From: Mesorhizobium sp. STM 4661
GTDB lineage: Bacteria > Pseudomonadota > Alphaproteobacteria > Rhizobiales > Rhizobiaceae
Direction: 5' to 3'
NCBI RefSeq assembly: GCF_000359125.1
Contig: NZ_CAAF010000058.1
Span: 1-51,126 of the forward strand
DNA: 51,126 nt
A program made the position numbers and the translations under genes. The notes beneath the pieces are model-generated. The model saw only the letters and a program-made list of their open reading frames with translations, was not told the DNA's origin and did no database searches. Positions 8,429-17,225 of this stretch are shown here, piece by piece (the first letter of the stretch is position 1; the number at the start of each line of letters is the position of its first letter).

Positions 8429-9472
8429 TCAGCTTAATCCTGCCAGCACGGCCTGCGTGATTGCTTCAGTCCCGTCCTTGCCTGCAATCGTGCCTACCCC
8501 GCGTGCGGTTGCGGACTCGATCGCCGACATCACTTCAGCCGCGGCCTGCCCCTCGCCCAGATGCCCGAGCATCATGGCGCCGGACCAGATCGCGGCGATC
8601 GGATTGGCGACGCCGAGATGCGCGATATCGGGTGCCGAACCATGGACCGGCTCGAACATCGAAGGCGCGCTGCGATCGGGATTGATATTGGCGGAGGCGG
8701 CGTAACCCAGTCCCCCCTGAATGGCCGCTCCAATATCCGTGAGGATGTCGCCAAAAAGGTTCGAGGCGACGATCACGTCGAGGCTTTCAGGCGCCAGGAC
8801 CATGCGGGCGGCAATGGCGTCGACGTGGTAGTGCGAGACCTCCACATCGGCATAGTCTTTTGCCACCTCGCGCGTGACCTCATCCCAGAAAACCATGGAA
8901 TGTTTCTGCGCGTTGGATTTGGTGACGGATGCGAGCTGCTTGCGGCGCGTCCGCGCCTGTTCGAAACCGAAACGGAGGATTCTTTCGACACCCTCACGCG
9001 TGAAGATTGCCGTCTCGATCGCGACCTCATTGGCCGTGCCGGAATGAATGCGCCCACCGGCGCCGCAATATTCGCCTTCCGTGTTCTCGCGGATGCACAG
9101 GATATCGAAACCCTCACGACGAAGGGGGCCCTGAACGCCTGGCAACAGCCTGTGCGGCCGTATGTTGGCATACTGCGTGAATCCTTTGCGGATCGGCAGG
9201 AGCAGTCCGTGAAGCGATACGGAGTCGGCCACTTTCGCTGGCCATCCCACAGCGCCGAGGTAGATCGCATCGAACTTCCGCAGTATCTCGACGCCGTCTG
9301 GCGGCATCATCGCACCGGTTTCCAGGTAGTAGGCGCACGACCATGGGAACCTTGTATCCTCAAGGGCGAAACCGCCTCGCTTTGCCGCAGCCTGCAGCAC
9401 CTCCCATCCCGCCTCGGTCACGTCCTTGCCGATGCCGTCGCCTGGGATGTGCGCTATCGTGTAAGCCTTCAT
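8429..9472 (-). CDS. Tartrate dehydrogenase/decarboxylase-like beta-decarboxylating dehydrogenase (347 aa)
   Basis: Member of the isocitrate/isopropylmalate/tartrate dehydrogenase family, which oxidises a 2-hydroxy acid with NAD and metal, often with decarboxylation. The N-terminal HIPGDGIGKDV, the RENTEGEYCGAGGR substrate loop, the active-site lysine region TKSNAQKHSM, the metal-binding ASNLFGDILTDIGAAIQGG and the MFEPVHGSAPD nucleotide segment are all intact. AGGAGG lies just before the ATG. It is the functional counterpart of the broken gene at 1856-2872. Neighbours on the same strand are a cupin and an aldehyde dehydrogenase. Tartrate, malate or an alkyl-malate are possible substrates. 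The sequence does not decide between them. Confidence 0.9.
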   Translation of the reverse strand: MKAYTIAHIPGDGIGKDVTEAGWEVLQAAAKRGGFALEDTRFPWSCAYYLETGAMMPPDGVEILRKFDAIYLGAVGWPAKVADSVSLHGLLLPIRKGFTQYANIRPHRLLPGVQGPLRREGFDILCIRENTEGEYCGAGGRIHSGTANEVAIETAIFTREGVERILRFGFEQARTRRKQLASVTKSNAQKHSMVFWDEVTREVAKDYADVEVSHYHVDAIAARMVLAPESLDVIVASNLFGDILTDIGAAIQGGLGYAASANINPDRSAPSMFEPVHGSAPDIAHLGVANPIAAIWSGAMMLGHLGEGQAAAEVMSAIESATARGVGTIAGKDGTEAITQAVLAGLS

Positions 9473-9506
9473 TGAGATCCTCCTAGAGACCGATGGGCAC
9501 CGAAGG

Positions 9507-9701
9507 TCACAGCTTGCTCAACACGGCAGCGACATTCGGCATCTCGTACCGGGTTTCATCGGAACAATAGTCGACAGCGCGCCGCATTTTCCGTCGAGGA
9601 TGAGCCGCCCGCCAGCGTCGAATCGCGTCGGGCGGGACTTGGAAAGTCGATTGTTCTGGAACCGCCGCGCGCGCTATTCGGCCGGACCTTGAGCGTTGAG
9701 C
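9507..9701 (-). other. Protein-like frame downstream of the cupin stop, no start codon of its own
   Basis: Directly after the cupin stop codon the same frame stays open for about 64 codons to a TGA at 9507-9509. It encodes a plausible basic segment (FQVPPDAIRRWRAAHP, then VDYCSDETRYEMPNVAAV). The first ATG is at 9587, leaving only 26 residues and no good ribosome binding site. It may be a relic gene end or a read-through extension. I do not recognise the sequence. Confidence 0.25.
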
Positions 9702-10058
9702 TCAGTCGTAAACGCTGACGTAGATCTTGCGCACGGTTTCGATCGTGCGCCAGACGCCGACAAAGCCGGGCTTCATCACGAAACTGTCGCCGGTGCGGTA
9801 AGTCTTGGTCTCGCCGCCCGTCTCCTCGATCTCGACGAGGCCCGAAACGATGTGGCAGAACTCGCAGGTAGTGCCTTTGATCGAATGCGTCTCGCCAGGC
9901 GTCGCCTCCCAGACTCCGGTCAGGACCTTTTCGCCTTTCGAGGCATCCTGCGCCCAAGTCTTGAAGGATGGATTGCCCGAAATGAGCCGCTCCGGAGCCG
10001 GTAATGCCTGCTTCGGCGCGAAGGCCGGATTTGTGTCGATCGTGATCAGAAGTGACAT
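9702..10058 (-). CDS. Small cupin protein, DUF861/Cupin_3 type (118 aa)
   Basis: Single-domain cupin with a beta-barrel core. The family name derives from (S)-ureidoglycine aminohydrolase and EutQ relatives, but most members have no known function. The visible pattern is FKTWAQDASKGEKVLTGVWEATPGETHSI, then EFCHIVSGLVEIEETGG, GDSFVMKPGFVGVWRTIETVRKIYV, with the usual tryptophan-rich end. Residues that normally hold a metal are only partly present, so catalysis is uncertain. The ATG at 10058 is preceded by GGGAAA. It follows the broken 2-hydroxyacid dehydrogenase by 15 bp on the same strand, so it is co-transcribed. Confidence 0.85.
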   Translation of the reverse strand: MSLLITIDTNPAFAPKQALPAPERLISGNPSFKTWAQDASKGEKVLTGVWEATPGETHSIKGTTCEFCHIVSGLVEIEETGGETKTYRTGDSFVMKPGFVGVWRTIETVRKIYVSVYD

Positions 10059-10073
10059 GTCATGTTTCCCTGG

Positions 10074-10995
10074 TTAGTAGCCGAGTGTCCGATCGACGAG
10101 GCCGATCAGTTCTTCTCCGGCGCGGTGGCGCCGGATATTGTCCACGACGGATTGCGCCGCGGAATCTGCTTGCGTTACGGAAGCGATGTGCGGCGTGATC
10201 GCCACCTTCGGGTGCCGCCAGAGTGGATGGTCGTCCGGCAGCGGCTCGGGATCGGTGACATCCAGCATTGCGGCATCAAGATGCCCGCTGTCGAGAGCCT
10301 GAAGCAGGGCAGTTTGGTCTAACTGCGGCCCACGGCCGACATGCAGCAGCCTCGCCCCGGCCGGCAGCCAGGAAAAGAGCTCCGCATCCAGAATGCCGCG
10401 GGTTTCTTCCGTCAGCGGCAGCAGGCAAACGAGAATGTCCGTGCGCGAGGAAACCGGCAAGCTGATCCGCGCCATAAAAGCAGGTGACGCCGTCGATCTC
10501 CTTCCTGCTTCGGCTCCAGGCAGCGAGGGGAAAGCGAAACGGCAGCAATCGCTCGATAGCCGCCTGCGCCAGCATGCCGAGGCCAAGAAAGCCCACGCGG
10601 CGCTCGGTCGCTTGCGGAGCTGCAAGCCCCCGCCACGCTTGGCACTTCTGCTGTTCACGATACGCCAATATATCCCGGTGGAGGCTCAGCACGCCGAGAA
10701 CGACATATTCCTGCATCATACGAATGATGCCGTCCTCGACCATGCGCACCAGCTTCACCTGCTGAGGCAGGCTTTCACGCTTGAACTGGTCGACGCCGGC
10801 GCCAAGCGAAAACAGCACTTCGAGATTGCGATAGCGCGCGATGTCGTTCGGCGCCGTCCAGGTCAGGAGGTAGCGCACCTTCTCCGGGTCGAGACATTCG
10901 CTGCTGTGGAACAATTCGACGTCCGGGAGTTCGCGTGCGAAAACCTTGCGGAAGACCGCTGCGCGCACCGGGTCGGAATTGAAAAGAAAAGCCAT
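10074..10995 (-). pseudogene. Glyoxylate/hydroxypyruvate reductase-like 2-hydroxyacid dehydrogenase, frameshifted
   Basis: Two overlapping frames add up to a GhrA-type D-2-hydroxyacid dehydrogenase of about 307 residues, which reduces glyoxylate or hydroxypyruvate. The upstream frame holds the N-terminal catalytic part and the nucleotide-binding RRVGFLGLGMLAQ. The downstream frame holds RTDILVCLLPLTEETRGILD, the LLHVGRGPQLD segment and the catalytic-histidine region KVAITPHIASVT. The switch occurs in plus-strand bases 10441-10449, where GCGC stands where GCGCGC would restore the frame: loss of one CG dinucleotide. Everything else is well conserved, so the lesion is either recent or a sequencing error. 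Start at 10995, 17 bp after the M20 gene stop on the same strand. Confidence 0.85.
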
Positions 10996-11012
10996 AAAAC
11001 CGCCCTCTCCCG

Positions 11013-12137
11013 CTATGCGGCAAGGCGCGTGCCGAGACGCTCGATCATGCTTTGGCAGACAGCAAGTTCGCCGATCTCGATATATTCGTTGGCACGATGA
11101 GCCCGGCTGATATCGCCGGGACCGCAGATGATCGCGTCGATGCCGGCCTGCTGATAGAGGCCAGCCTCCGTGCCGTAACTCACCGCAGACAGGGGCTCGC
11201 GCCCCGTCAACTCGACCAGAAGGGCCGTCAATTCACTCCCCTGCGCGAGCGAGAGTCCCGGATAGGCGCTCAACTCATGCCACGCCACCTCAAAGCCGCT
11301 GTCGCGTAGAGCCGCTAGCTGGGCCTTTACCGGCTCGAGCAGGGATGATGGGGAAATACCCGGCACGGCACGGACCTCGATATCGGCGGTGCAGCGATTG
11401 GGGATGATATTGACGGCTTGGCCGCCCGCGATGACACCGACCTGCAATGACGAGTATGGCGGCGCGAAATCCGTGTCGAACGGTCCATTCGCAAGGGTCT
11501 GGCCATAGGTCACGATCTGCGTGACAAGACCTGCCATTGCGTGCACGGCATTCAGACCCAGTTCGGGCCGTGAAGAATGGCCGGACCGTCCGATCACCTC
11601 GAGCCGCGCAGCCGCCTTGCCTTTGTGCCCCCGCACGGCTTCCATCCGGCTCGGCTCACCGATAATGGCGCCAAGCGGCCTCTCGCACAGGTTTGGCAGG
11701 GCGGCGATGAGATGCGGCACACCACGGGCACCTGCCTCCTCGTCATAGGAGAATGCGAGATGAATTGGCCGCTGCAAGTTCATCGCCGCAAGCCGCGGCA
11801 GCGCGGCCAGCACGCAGGCGAGAAAGCCCTTCATGTCGGAGGTACCGCGACCATGCAGCCTGGCGCCGTCTTGGCGCAGCACAAAGGGATCCGAGTTCCA
11901 TTCCCGTTCCCCGGCCGGCACGACATCCATGTGGCCCGACAAGATGTAGCCGCGGGCGCGCCGCGGTCCGATTGTGACAAACAGATTGGACCGGTCGCCT
12001 TCGGGGCCACGAAGGACGGTCGCTTCTGCTCCGGCCGCCTCGCAATATTCACGCAGCCAGCCGACGAGCGCGCCGTTGGGCGCGCCCACGACCGAGGGGA
12101 ACGCGATCAGCCTCGCAAGAATTTCTTCGACATTCAC
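11013..12137 (-). CDS. M20 metallopeptidase, acetylornithine deacetylase (ArgE)-like (374 aa)
   Basis: Cytosolic di-zinc amidohydrolase that removes an acyl group from an N-acyl amino acid. M20 landmarks are all present: SGHMDVVPAG with the first zinc histidine, GRGTSDMKGFLA with the bridging aspartate, YDEEAGARG with the catalytic glutamate, IIGEPS, and the C-terminal GTEAGLYQQAG and AHRANEYI with the last histidine. The GTG at 12137 is preferred: homology starts there (VNVEEILARLIAFPSVVG) and GGAG lies about ten bases upstream. An ATG at 12197 is an alternative. It heads the minus-strand operon, followed by the broken 2-hydroxyacid dehydrogenase. Together with the acetyltransferases on both sides, it suggests acyl-amino-acid handling. 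Confidence 0.9.
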   Translation of the reverse strand: MNVEEILARLIAFPSVVGAPNGALVGWLREYCEAAGAEATVLRGPEGDRSNLFVTIGPRRARGYILSGHMDVVPAGEREWNSDPFVLRQDGARLHGRGTSDMKGFLACVLAALPRLAAMNLQRPIHLAFSYDEEAGARGVPHLIAALPNLCERPLGAIIGEPSRMEAVRGHKGKAAARLEVIGRSGHSSRPELGLNAVHAMAGLVTQIVTYGQTLANGPFDTDFAPPYSSLQVGVIAGGQAVNIIPNRCTADIEVRAVPGISPSSLLEPVKAQLAALRDSGFEVAWHELSAYPGLSLAQGSELTALLVELTGREPLSAVSYGTEAGLYQQAGIDAIICGPGDISRAHRANEYIEIGELAVCQSMIERLGTRLAA

Positions 12138-12371
12138 CGGGCGCCGCTCCACTCGCAGTTCGCTGGATGCAACAAGTGTGGCAGCAGGCGAGAGCATTCC
12201 GTGCCGAATGAAGCTATGCTTTGGCCGAAGATTTCGAATATCGGCCCGTAACCAGCGAAACCTGCTGGCTTTCGGGTGCAATCATAGGGCAAAAGACGGC
12301 TGCGGAACCGTCAGCGGCATCAAGACGTGCTCGCGAGCACGGGATTTCGACAATGGAGCGGGTCGACTGAA

Positions 12372-13250
12372 ATGCAGAGATCAGTGCGCCTGAAGTCTTT
12401 CGAACTGGTCGCGCGGGACATCGACGAAGTCGAAGTCGATCTGCTCCACGCGCTGTCGATCTCAGTCCGCTGGCCGCATCGGCCGAAGGACTGGGACACT
12501 CTGCGCCGTGCGGGCCGTGGCATCGTTGCCGTAGACGGCATTGGCCGGGTTTTCGGCAGCGCGATGTGGTTTCCGCAAGGGGACGATTTCGCCACCATCG
12601 GCGTGGTGATCACAACGCCCCGCACACAAGCGCAAGGCGGCGGCCGATGGCTCATGGACCAAGTGCTTGAGCAGTGTGGCGATCGCAATCTGGCGCTCAA
12701 CGCCACCCATGCCGCCTATCCCCTCTATGTCTCACTTGGCTTCACGACCGAGGAAATCGTATTCATGCGCCAGGGGGAGGTTCCGCCGGCACTCCCGGCA
12801 ATGCCGGCCTTGGACGGTGAATTGCAGGCGCTGCCGAGCGACAGGCTGAAGGCAATCATGGCGCTCGACAGGCGTGCGTTTGGGATAGACCGCGAGAGGC
12901 TGCTCGCACTGCTTTCGGCGAATGCCTCAATCCAAACTTTGAGCCGTGGCGGCGAGATCGTCGGCTATTCCATGTGTCGCGAGTTTGGGCGTGGTTATGT
13001 GATCGGGCCGATGGTCGCGCGCAACGATCTGGATGCGGTACATCTCACAGCCGTCCATCTGAGAAATCTTGCAGGACGGTTCGCCCGAGTCGATACCCGG
13101 GAAAAGGATGGCGTGTTTGCCACGTTTCTCGAGCAGTGCGGCCTTGGCATTGCCGAGACCGTTACGACCATGTCCAAAGGGCGCCGATTCCTGAACCGGG
13201 AAGAAAACGGACCGTGGGTTTATGGATTGGCCGGCCACGCATTGAGCTGA
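12372..13250 (+). CDS. GNAT N-acetyltransferase with C-terminal Acetyltransf_18-type domain, second copy (292 aa)
   Basis: Same architecture as the protein at 4943-5782. The N-terminal GNAT domain has VFGSAMWFPQGDDFATIGVV, a modified acetyl-CoA loop AQGGGRWLMDQVLEQ, and YPLYVSLGF. The C-terminal domain includes SMCREFGRGYVIGPMVARN, matching IRRFGRGLVIGPVVARK of the first copy. The acetyl-CoA loop reads Q-G-G-G-R rather than the more usual R-G-x-G, so binding may differ. The ATG at 12372 is supported by where homology begins, but the best GGAG is 13 bases upstream, which is long. It is transcribed divergently from the M20 deacylase, sharing a 234-bp promoter region with it. The acceptor substrate is unknown. 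Confidence 0.85.
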   Translation: MQRSVRLKSFELVARDIDEVEVDLLHALSISVRWPHRPKDWDTLRRAGRGIVAVDGIGRVFGSAMWFPQGDDFATIGVVITTPRTQAQGGGRWLMDQVLEQCGDRNLALNATHAAYPLYVSLGFTTEEIVFMRQGEVPPALPAMPALDGELQALPSDRLKAIMALDRRAFGIDRERLLALLSANASIQTLSRGGEIVGYSMCREFGRGYVIGPMVARNDLDAVHLTAVHLRNLAGRFARVDTREKDGVFATFLEQCGLGIAETVTTMSKGRRFLNREENGPWVYGLAGHALS

Positions 13251-13627
13251 AGTGGCAACCTTGATTCACAACCCCATGGTCGTTGCCATTGCGATAGCTT
13301 GCGCTGCGGGCCGCTACCGTGAACTCGCCAGTGAACAAGTTTGTCGATGCCGCCCGGACCTATTCTAAGGGCTGAAGCGCCCCGCCCCGGCAATACTGTC
13401 CGCGTCATGCGCATTGCCATTGGGACGAGGCCGACGACGTGCAGGACGACGGCAAGGACCCTGCTGGCGAGAGCTCTAGGGCCGAAGGGTGGAAGAAGCG
13501 CGCCGAGAACATGACGCCGGTTCGGATAGAGCGGGGGTGAGGTGAAGAAGCTCGCACCTGGCTTGAGACGCCGTCAGATGGTGTCCTCGGCCGCTCAGAA
13601 ACATGGAGGCCGCCACGAACGCTACGC
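13251..13627. other. No supported gene
   Basis: This 377-bp stretch between the second GNAT and the gamma-glutamyltransferase relic has only short overlapping frames without recognisable motifs. I see no clear repeat or tRNA in it. Confidence 0.4.
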
Positions 13628-13970
13628 CTAATTGTCCCAGTCCAGTTGTCTGGCTCGTAGACAAGAATCAAGAAAGACTCGCTCAAAGCCCAATGCGCAT
13701 CCGTCTTTGCGCGGATCGGACGCCTTTGAAGGTGCCGTTTTCCCAATCGATGAGGATCGCGTCGCGAGCAGCTTAAGAGAGCCGCGTCGCCTCGATCTCG
13801 ATATGCAGTCGGTCGGCGGGCTGCGGGTCGCCGTCAGGCTGGAACCGCGCCAAGATGTTGAGGATCATCAACGCGATGATGCCTTGTCCGTCGGGCGGGC
13901 ATTCATGCAGGTGGCTGCGAAAACCAGTGGATGGGTGCGATGGCAGGGCCAGGAAATTCTGCCGTTCGGT
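13628..13970 (-). pseudogene. Gamma-glutamyltransferase, C-terminal relic
   Basis: Read on the minus strand from about 13961, the sequence gives HLHECPPDGQGIIALMILNI, then FQPDGDPQPADRLHIEIEAT. This is the conserved CPPNGQG/ADR..H..IEA region of gamma-glutamyltransferase, which cleaves the gamma-glutamyl bond of glutathione and related compounds. A TAA at 13773-13775 stands where the family has tyrosine (normally LAYA-x-RDA), and the next residues AARDAILI resume the match. After a further frame change the family's terminal motif SDPRKDGCALGF appears, ending at a TAG at 13628. The N-terminal half and the catalytic threonine are not found. This is a dead gene fragment that frame-by-frame gene finding would miss. 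Confidence 0.72.
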
Positions 13971-14168
13971 TATCCGTCAGGCTCCAGCGGCGGGGCATAG
14001 CTACTCCGTGTGTCACAAAAAGACCATGGCCCCTCCCATCGTGAATTACAGCAAACCCACCATAGCACAGCAAGCAGCCGGGGGCGTCTACAGCATCAGA
14101 GCCGGGCAGCGGCGAGATTGAGTGACTCTCAATGTCAATAGTAAGACGGATCGCCGGAAGGCGGCGCC

Positions 14169-15431
14169 TCATGCGGTGCTATTGTAGTGCCGGTGAGCTT
14201 TGCCCTGCGAGATCATCCGGCTGAGCATCATCAAGGCGACGAAGGCGATAGCCGCCATGCCGAACCCGAACCAAAGCACAGCCTCTGCCGAGCGGGACAT
14301 GCCCCATGCGAATGCGGCGGGGACGACGGCATTGGCCAGGTCAGTCGGTCGGCCGAGCCGGCCGAGCCGGAGGCCATAGTTGAACGATCCGAAGATGTGG
14401 TACGGCAGTACCGGGCGGAGAATTCCCAGCAACCCCGCGGGCAGCCCGTAGCAGACCGCCGCGACCGCCGCGAGCCAGCCGGGCACGGGCAGGGCCAGCA
14501 CCGCACAGACGAGCAGCGGGAGCAGGCTCAATGGCAGGGCGGCATGTACGAACCGGGCCAGCCTGATCCGCGGCAGTCGGCTGCCGAGCAAAGTGTCGCC
14601 GCCGCGGCTCACCAGATAGGCAAGACCTATGAGCGAGCCAGCAAATACGGCCTCCGCCCGCGACGTTCCCAGCGCTACAAAGATATCGATGGCAAGAATG
14701 GCCATCCCTGTGGTCAAGGCGGCCGTCAGAACTTGCATGATCATGAGCAATGCGAACGCCCGGCCAGCAAGTTCCGGGGAAACATGGGCTGGACTTGCAC
14801 GGCTCTCGTCCTGGGTCGCATGCTCCCGGCTCGGATTGTGCCGCTTGGCCAGCCAAATATGTATTGGCCAGGCGATCACCATGGTTGCGGCGGCGTAGAG
14901 CAGGCACAGCTGACGCCAGTCCATCAGGCCCAGCAGCGCTTCCGACAGCGGCCAGAAGATCGTCGAACACATGCCGGTCGCCAGTGTCAATAGACCGATG
15001 GCGCGGTAGGCGCTCTTCCCCGCGACTTGGGCAATGCCGTTATAGGTGGCCGTGCCCAGCCCGAAATGCATCCCGAACCCAAACAGCACCCATGCCGCAT
15101 AGTACGCATTCGGGCCACTGGCGGTGGACAGCACCAGCAGCGCCGCAGCCAGGACCGGCGTCCCGTAGCAGAGCACGCGCAGTCCGCCGACGCGATCAGC
15201 CAGCCGTCCGGCTATTGGGGCCAGAAACGCTCCGGTCAGAAACATGACGGTCGTTCCACCGAAGACCGCGGCGCTGGAAAGGTCGAGATCGGCGCGGATA
15301 TGCGCGGCCAGCACTCCGATGAGCGATATCGAAGTACCCCAGCCGAGCGTCTGCGTCAGCATCAACATCATCACATGCGATGGTGGCAGTTCGGACTGGG
15401 ATCCATCTGTCCTCCGGTTCGGAATGATCAC
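14169..15431 (-). CDS. Major facilitator superfamily transporter (420 aa)
   Basis: Inner-membrane secondary transporter with about twelve hydrophobic segments spread over its length. The loop between helices 2 and 3 has the MFS signature in the form GRLADRVGGLRVL (about residues 73-85). A hydrophilic central loop near residues 195-225 (KRHNPSREHATQDESRA) separates the two six-helix halves. The start is a GTG at 15431 with GGAG about 11 bases upstream. An internal ATG at residue 21 is possible. It is transcribed alone. The general style resembles monocarboxylate or drug transporters, but substrate and direction cannot be read from the sequence. The catabolic genes upstream make an organic-acid substrate a reasonable guess only. 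Confidence 0.88.
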   Translation of the reverse strand: MIIPNRRTDGSQSELPPSHVMMLMLTQTLGWGTSISLIGVLAAHIRADLDLSSAAVFGGTTVMFLTGAFLAPIAGRLADRVGGLRVLCYGTPVLAAALLVLSTASGPNAYYAAWVLFGFGMHFGLGTATYNGIAQVAGKSAYRAIGLLTLATGMCSTIFWPLSEALLGLMDWRQLCLLYAAATMVIAWPIHIWLAKRHNPSREHATQDESRASPAHVSPELAGRAFALLMIMQVLTAALTTGMAILAIDIFVALGTSRAEAVFAGSLIGLAYLVSRGGDTLLGSRLPRIRLARFVHAALPLSLLPLLVCAVLALPVPGWLAAVAAVCYGLPAGLLGILRPVLPYHIFGSFNYGLRLGRLGRPTDLANAVVPAAFAWGMSRSAEAVLWFGFGMAAIAFVALMMLSRMISQGKAHRHYNSTA

Positions 15432-15650
15432 GGGCTGATGCTACTCCGGTTCAGTCGCGCAGTAATGCCGGACCGCTGGGATCGTACCAGCAGGTTGCTT
15501 GGAACGGGACTATCAATGCCAACGATCGGGAAAACCTTCTACCGATGAAAACGCTAATTTAGTCTGCGTTCAGCCTGATTAGCGACGCGCTCCCCCCGGT
15601 GTCGCTACCGAGCAGACAGTCGCAGAGGCAGAGGGCCGCAGGCGCAACGT

Positions 15651-15673
15651 GCCCGGCGCTCGAGGCGCCGGGC
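15651..15673 (-). terminator. GC-rich hairpin at the end of the peptide transporter operon
   Basis: GCCCGGCGC (15651-15659) and GCGCCGGGC (15665-15673) form a perfect nine-base-pair stem with a five-base TCGAG loop, 10 bp downstream of the stop of the binding-protein gene. No T run follows on the minus strand, so it may act as a transcript-stabilising 3' hairpin as well as, or instead of, a terminator. Confidence 0.6.
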
Positions 15674-15683
15674 AAGAGATGGG

Positions 15684-17180
15684 CTACTTCACATCGAGAT
15701 CGGTATCAAAAACGTAGTAGTTCAACGGATGCGGCGTGAAACCGGTGACGCCCGACGACGCGACGTCGAAGACCGTCTCGTTGACCAGGAAAACGGTGAC
15801 CGCGTTGTCGTAGACGTACTGCGCCAATTCACCGTAGGCGCGGTAGCGCGCCGTTGGATCCCCCTCGCTGGCCGCTGCCGCCAGCATAGTGTCGAATTCA
15901 GTATTGCAGTACTGCGAGATGTTGTAGCTGCCCTTGCACGAGTAGTCGGCCGTCAGGTAGCCGACGGGCTCCGGCACGTCGGTCATGTAGCCGCGCGACA
16001 AGAGCGCCATGTCGTAGTTGCCGGACAACATGTCTGGCTCGATCGAACTGTATTCGGCCACGCGCACATTGACGGTGAACCCGACCTCGGTCAGCATCGC
16101 CTGGATGATCTGCGCGACGTCGCGCAGTTCGGTCTTGCCGGTGTAGGCGAGGATTTCGATTTTCAGCGCGGCAGGGTCAACGCCCGCCTCATTCAGAAGC
16201 GCACGCGCCTTCTCCAGGTCTCGCTCGATTACCGGCGCGTTCGGCGCTTCCCAGGGTTGATCCGAGCGGAACGGGTCGCCCGCCGGCGGGCTTTTGCCTT
16301 CGAAGATGGCGTTCGAAATGCCGGCCGTGTCGATCGCAAGCCTGACCGCTTGACGTACCTTCTGGTTGTCGAAGGGCGCGCGCGCGTTGTTCAGAAGGAG
16401 TTCCAGGACCCGCGGTGCATTGACCTCGAGCACGGCGAGATCGCCGCCAGAGGAGAGCGTCGCCACCGCCGCAGGCGGCACCAGGCGGGAGATTTGTGCC
16501 TCGCCAGATCGCGCCATCGTGCCGCGGGTGTTGGCGTCCGGAATGAAGCGGATTGTCCCCCCGGCCAGCTTCGCCTTCCCGCCCCAATAGTTTTCGAACC
16601 GCTTTACCTTCACGTATTGTTGCGGGTCGACCTCGACGATCTCGAACGGCCCAGTACAGGTGCCAACGGGATTGATCCCGTCCTTCGAATAGGCGGCTGG
16701 AGACAGAATCGCCGTCCCTGGATTGGCAACGCTCCCCGGCAGGGTGACCAGCGGTGTATTCGTCTTGATCGTGACCGTCATCGGCCCGGTTGCTTCGACC
16801 GATGCGATCTGCTTTGGCGAAAACCCGCGGATTGGCACCTCCGATTTGAGCGCATGATCGAGCGCCTCAGACACCGCCTTGGCGTCGAGCGGGTTCCCGT
16901 CCTGAAAGGTGACGCCTTCGCGGATCTTGAACTCCCAGGTCAGCGGGTCGACCAGCGCCCAATCCGTCGCGAGCGACGGTTCGACCTTCAGATCCTGCGA
17001 TACCCGCGTGAGCCCTTCGTAACAGCCGGCATGCGCGCCGATGAATGCGTCGTCGCCAGACATAGCCCAGTTGGCCTTTAGTGCGAGGTTGTCAGCCAGA
17101 ACAAGCTGGCCATCCTGCGCCAGAACTGGTGCCGCAGCTAATAAGAATGCGGTCGATACCGACAAGAAGCGTTGCATCAT
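15684..17180 (-). CDS. ABC transporter periplasmic solute-binding protein, peptide/nickel family 5 (498 aa)
   Basis: Exported binding protein that delivers peptides or similar solutes to the permease encoded upstream. A classic signal peptide (RFLSVSTAFLLAAAPVLAQ, cleavage after ALA at about residue 21) is followed by the SBP_bac_5 fold: LATDWALVDPLTWEFKIREG, a GNPLDAKAV segment typical of the family, and a C-terminal lobe with DTAGISNAIFEG and AYTGKTELRDVA. The ATG has GGGAGAG upstream. It lies 45 bp after the second ATPase gene and is the last gene of the operon, an unusual position because the binding protein usually comes first. The ligand is not evident. Dipeptides, oligopeptides or an amine-containing opine-like compound are possible. 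Confidence 0.92.
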   Translation of the reverse strand: MMQRFLSVSTAFLLAAAPVLAQDGQLVLADNLALKANWAMSGDDAFIGAHAGCYEGLTRVSQDLKVEPSLATDWALVDPLTWEFKIREGVTFQDGNPLDAKAVSEALDHALKSEVPIRGFSPKQIASVEATGPMTVTIKTNTPLVTLPGSVANPGTAILSPAAYSKDGINPVGTCTGPFEIVEVDPQQYVKVKRFENYWGGKAKLAGGTIRFIPDANTRGTMARSGEAQISRLVPPAAVATLSSGGDLAVLEVNAPRVLELLLNNARAPFDNQKVRQAVRLAIDTAGISNAIFEGKSPPAGDPFRSDQPWEAPNAPVIERDLEKARALLNEAGVDPAALKIEILAYTGKTELRDVAQIIQAMLTEVGFTVNVRVAEYSSIEPDMLSGNYDMALLSRGYMTDVPEPVGYLTADYSCKGSYNISQYCNTEFDTMLAAAASEGDPTARYRAYGELAQYVYDNAVTVFLVNETVFDVASSGVTGFTPHPLNYYVFDTDLDVK

Positions 17181-17225
17181 TTCACTCTCCCATTGGATTT
17201 GGACCGGTAGGGGTCGGCCATGATC

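Noticed and set aside
7291..9475. Long plus-strand frames (up to 389 codons) over the aldehyde dehydrogenase and tartrate-dehydrogenase-like genes
   Set aside because: High-GC antisense shadows. They have no recognisable motifs, while the minus strand carries full catalytic signatures.
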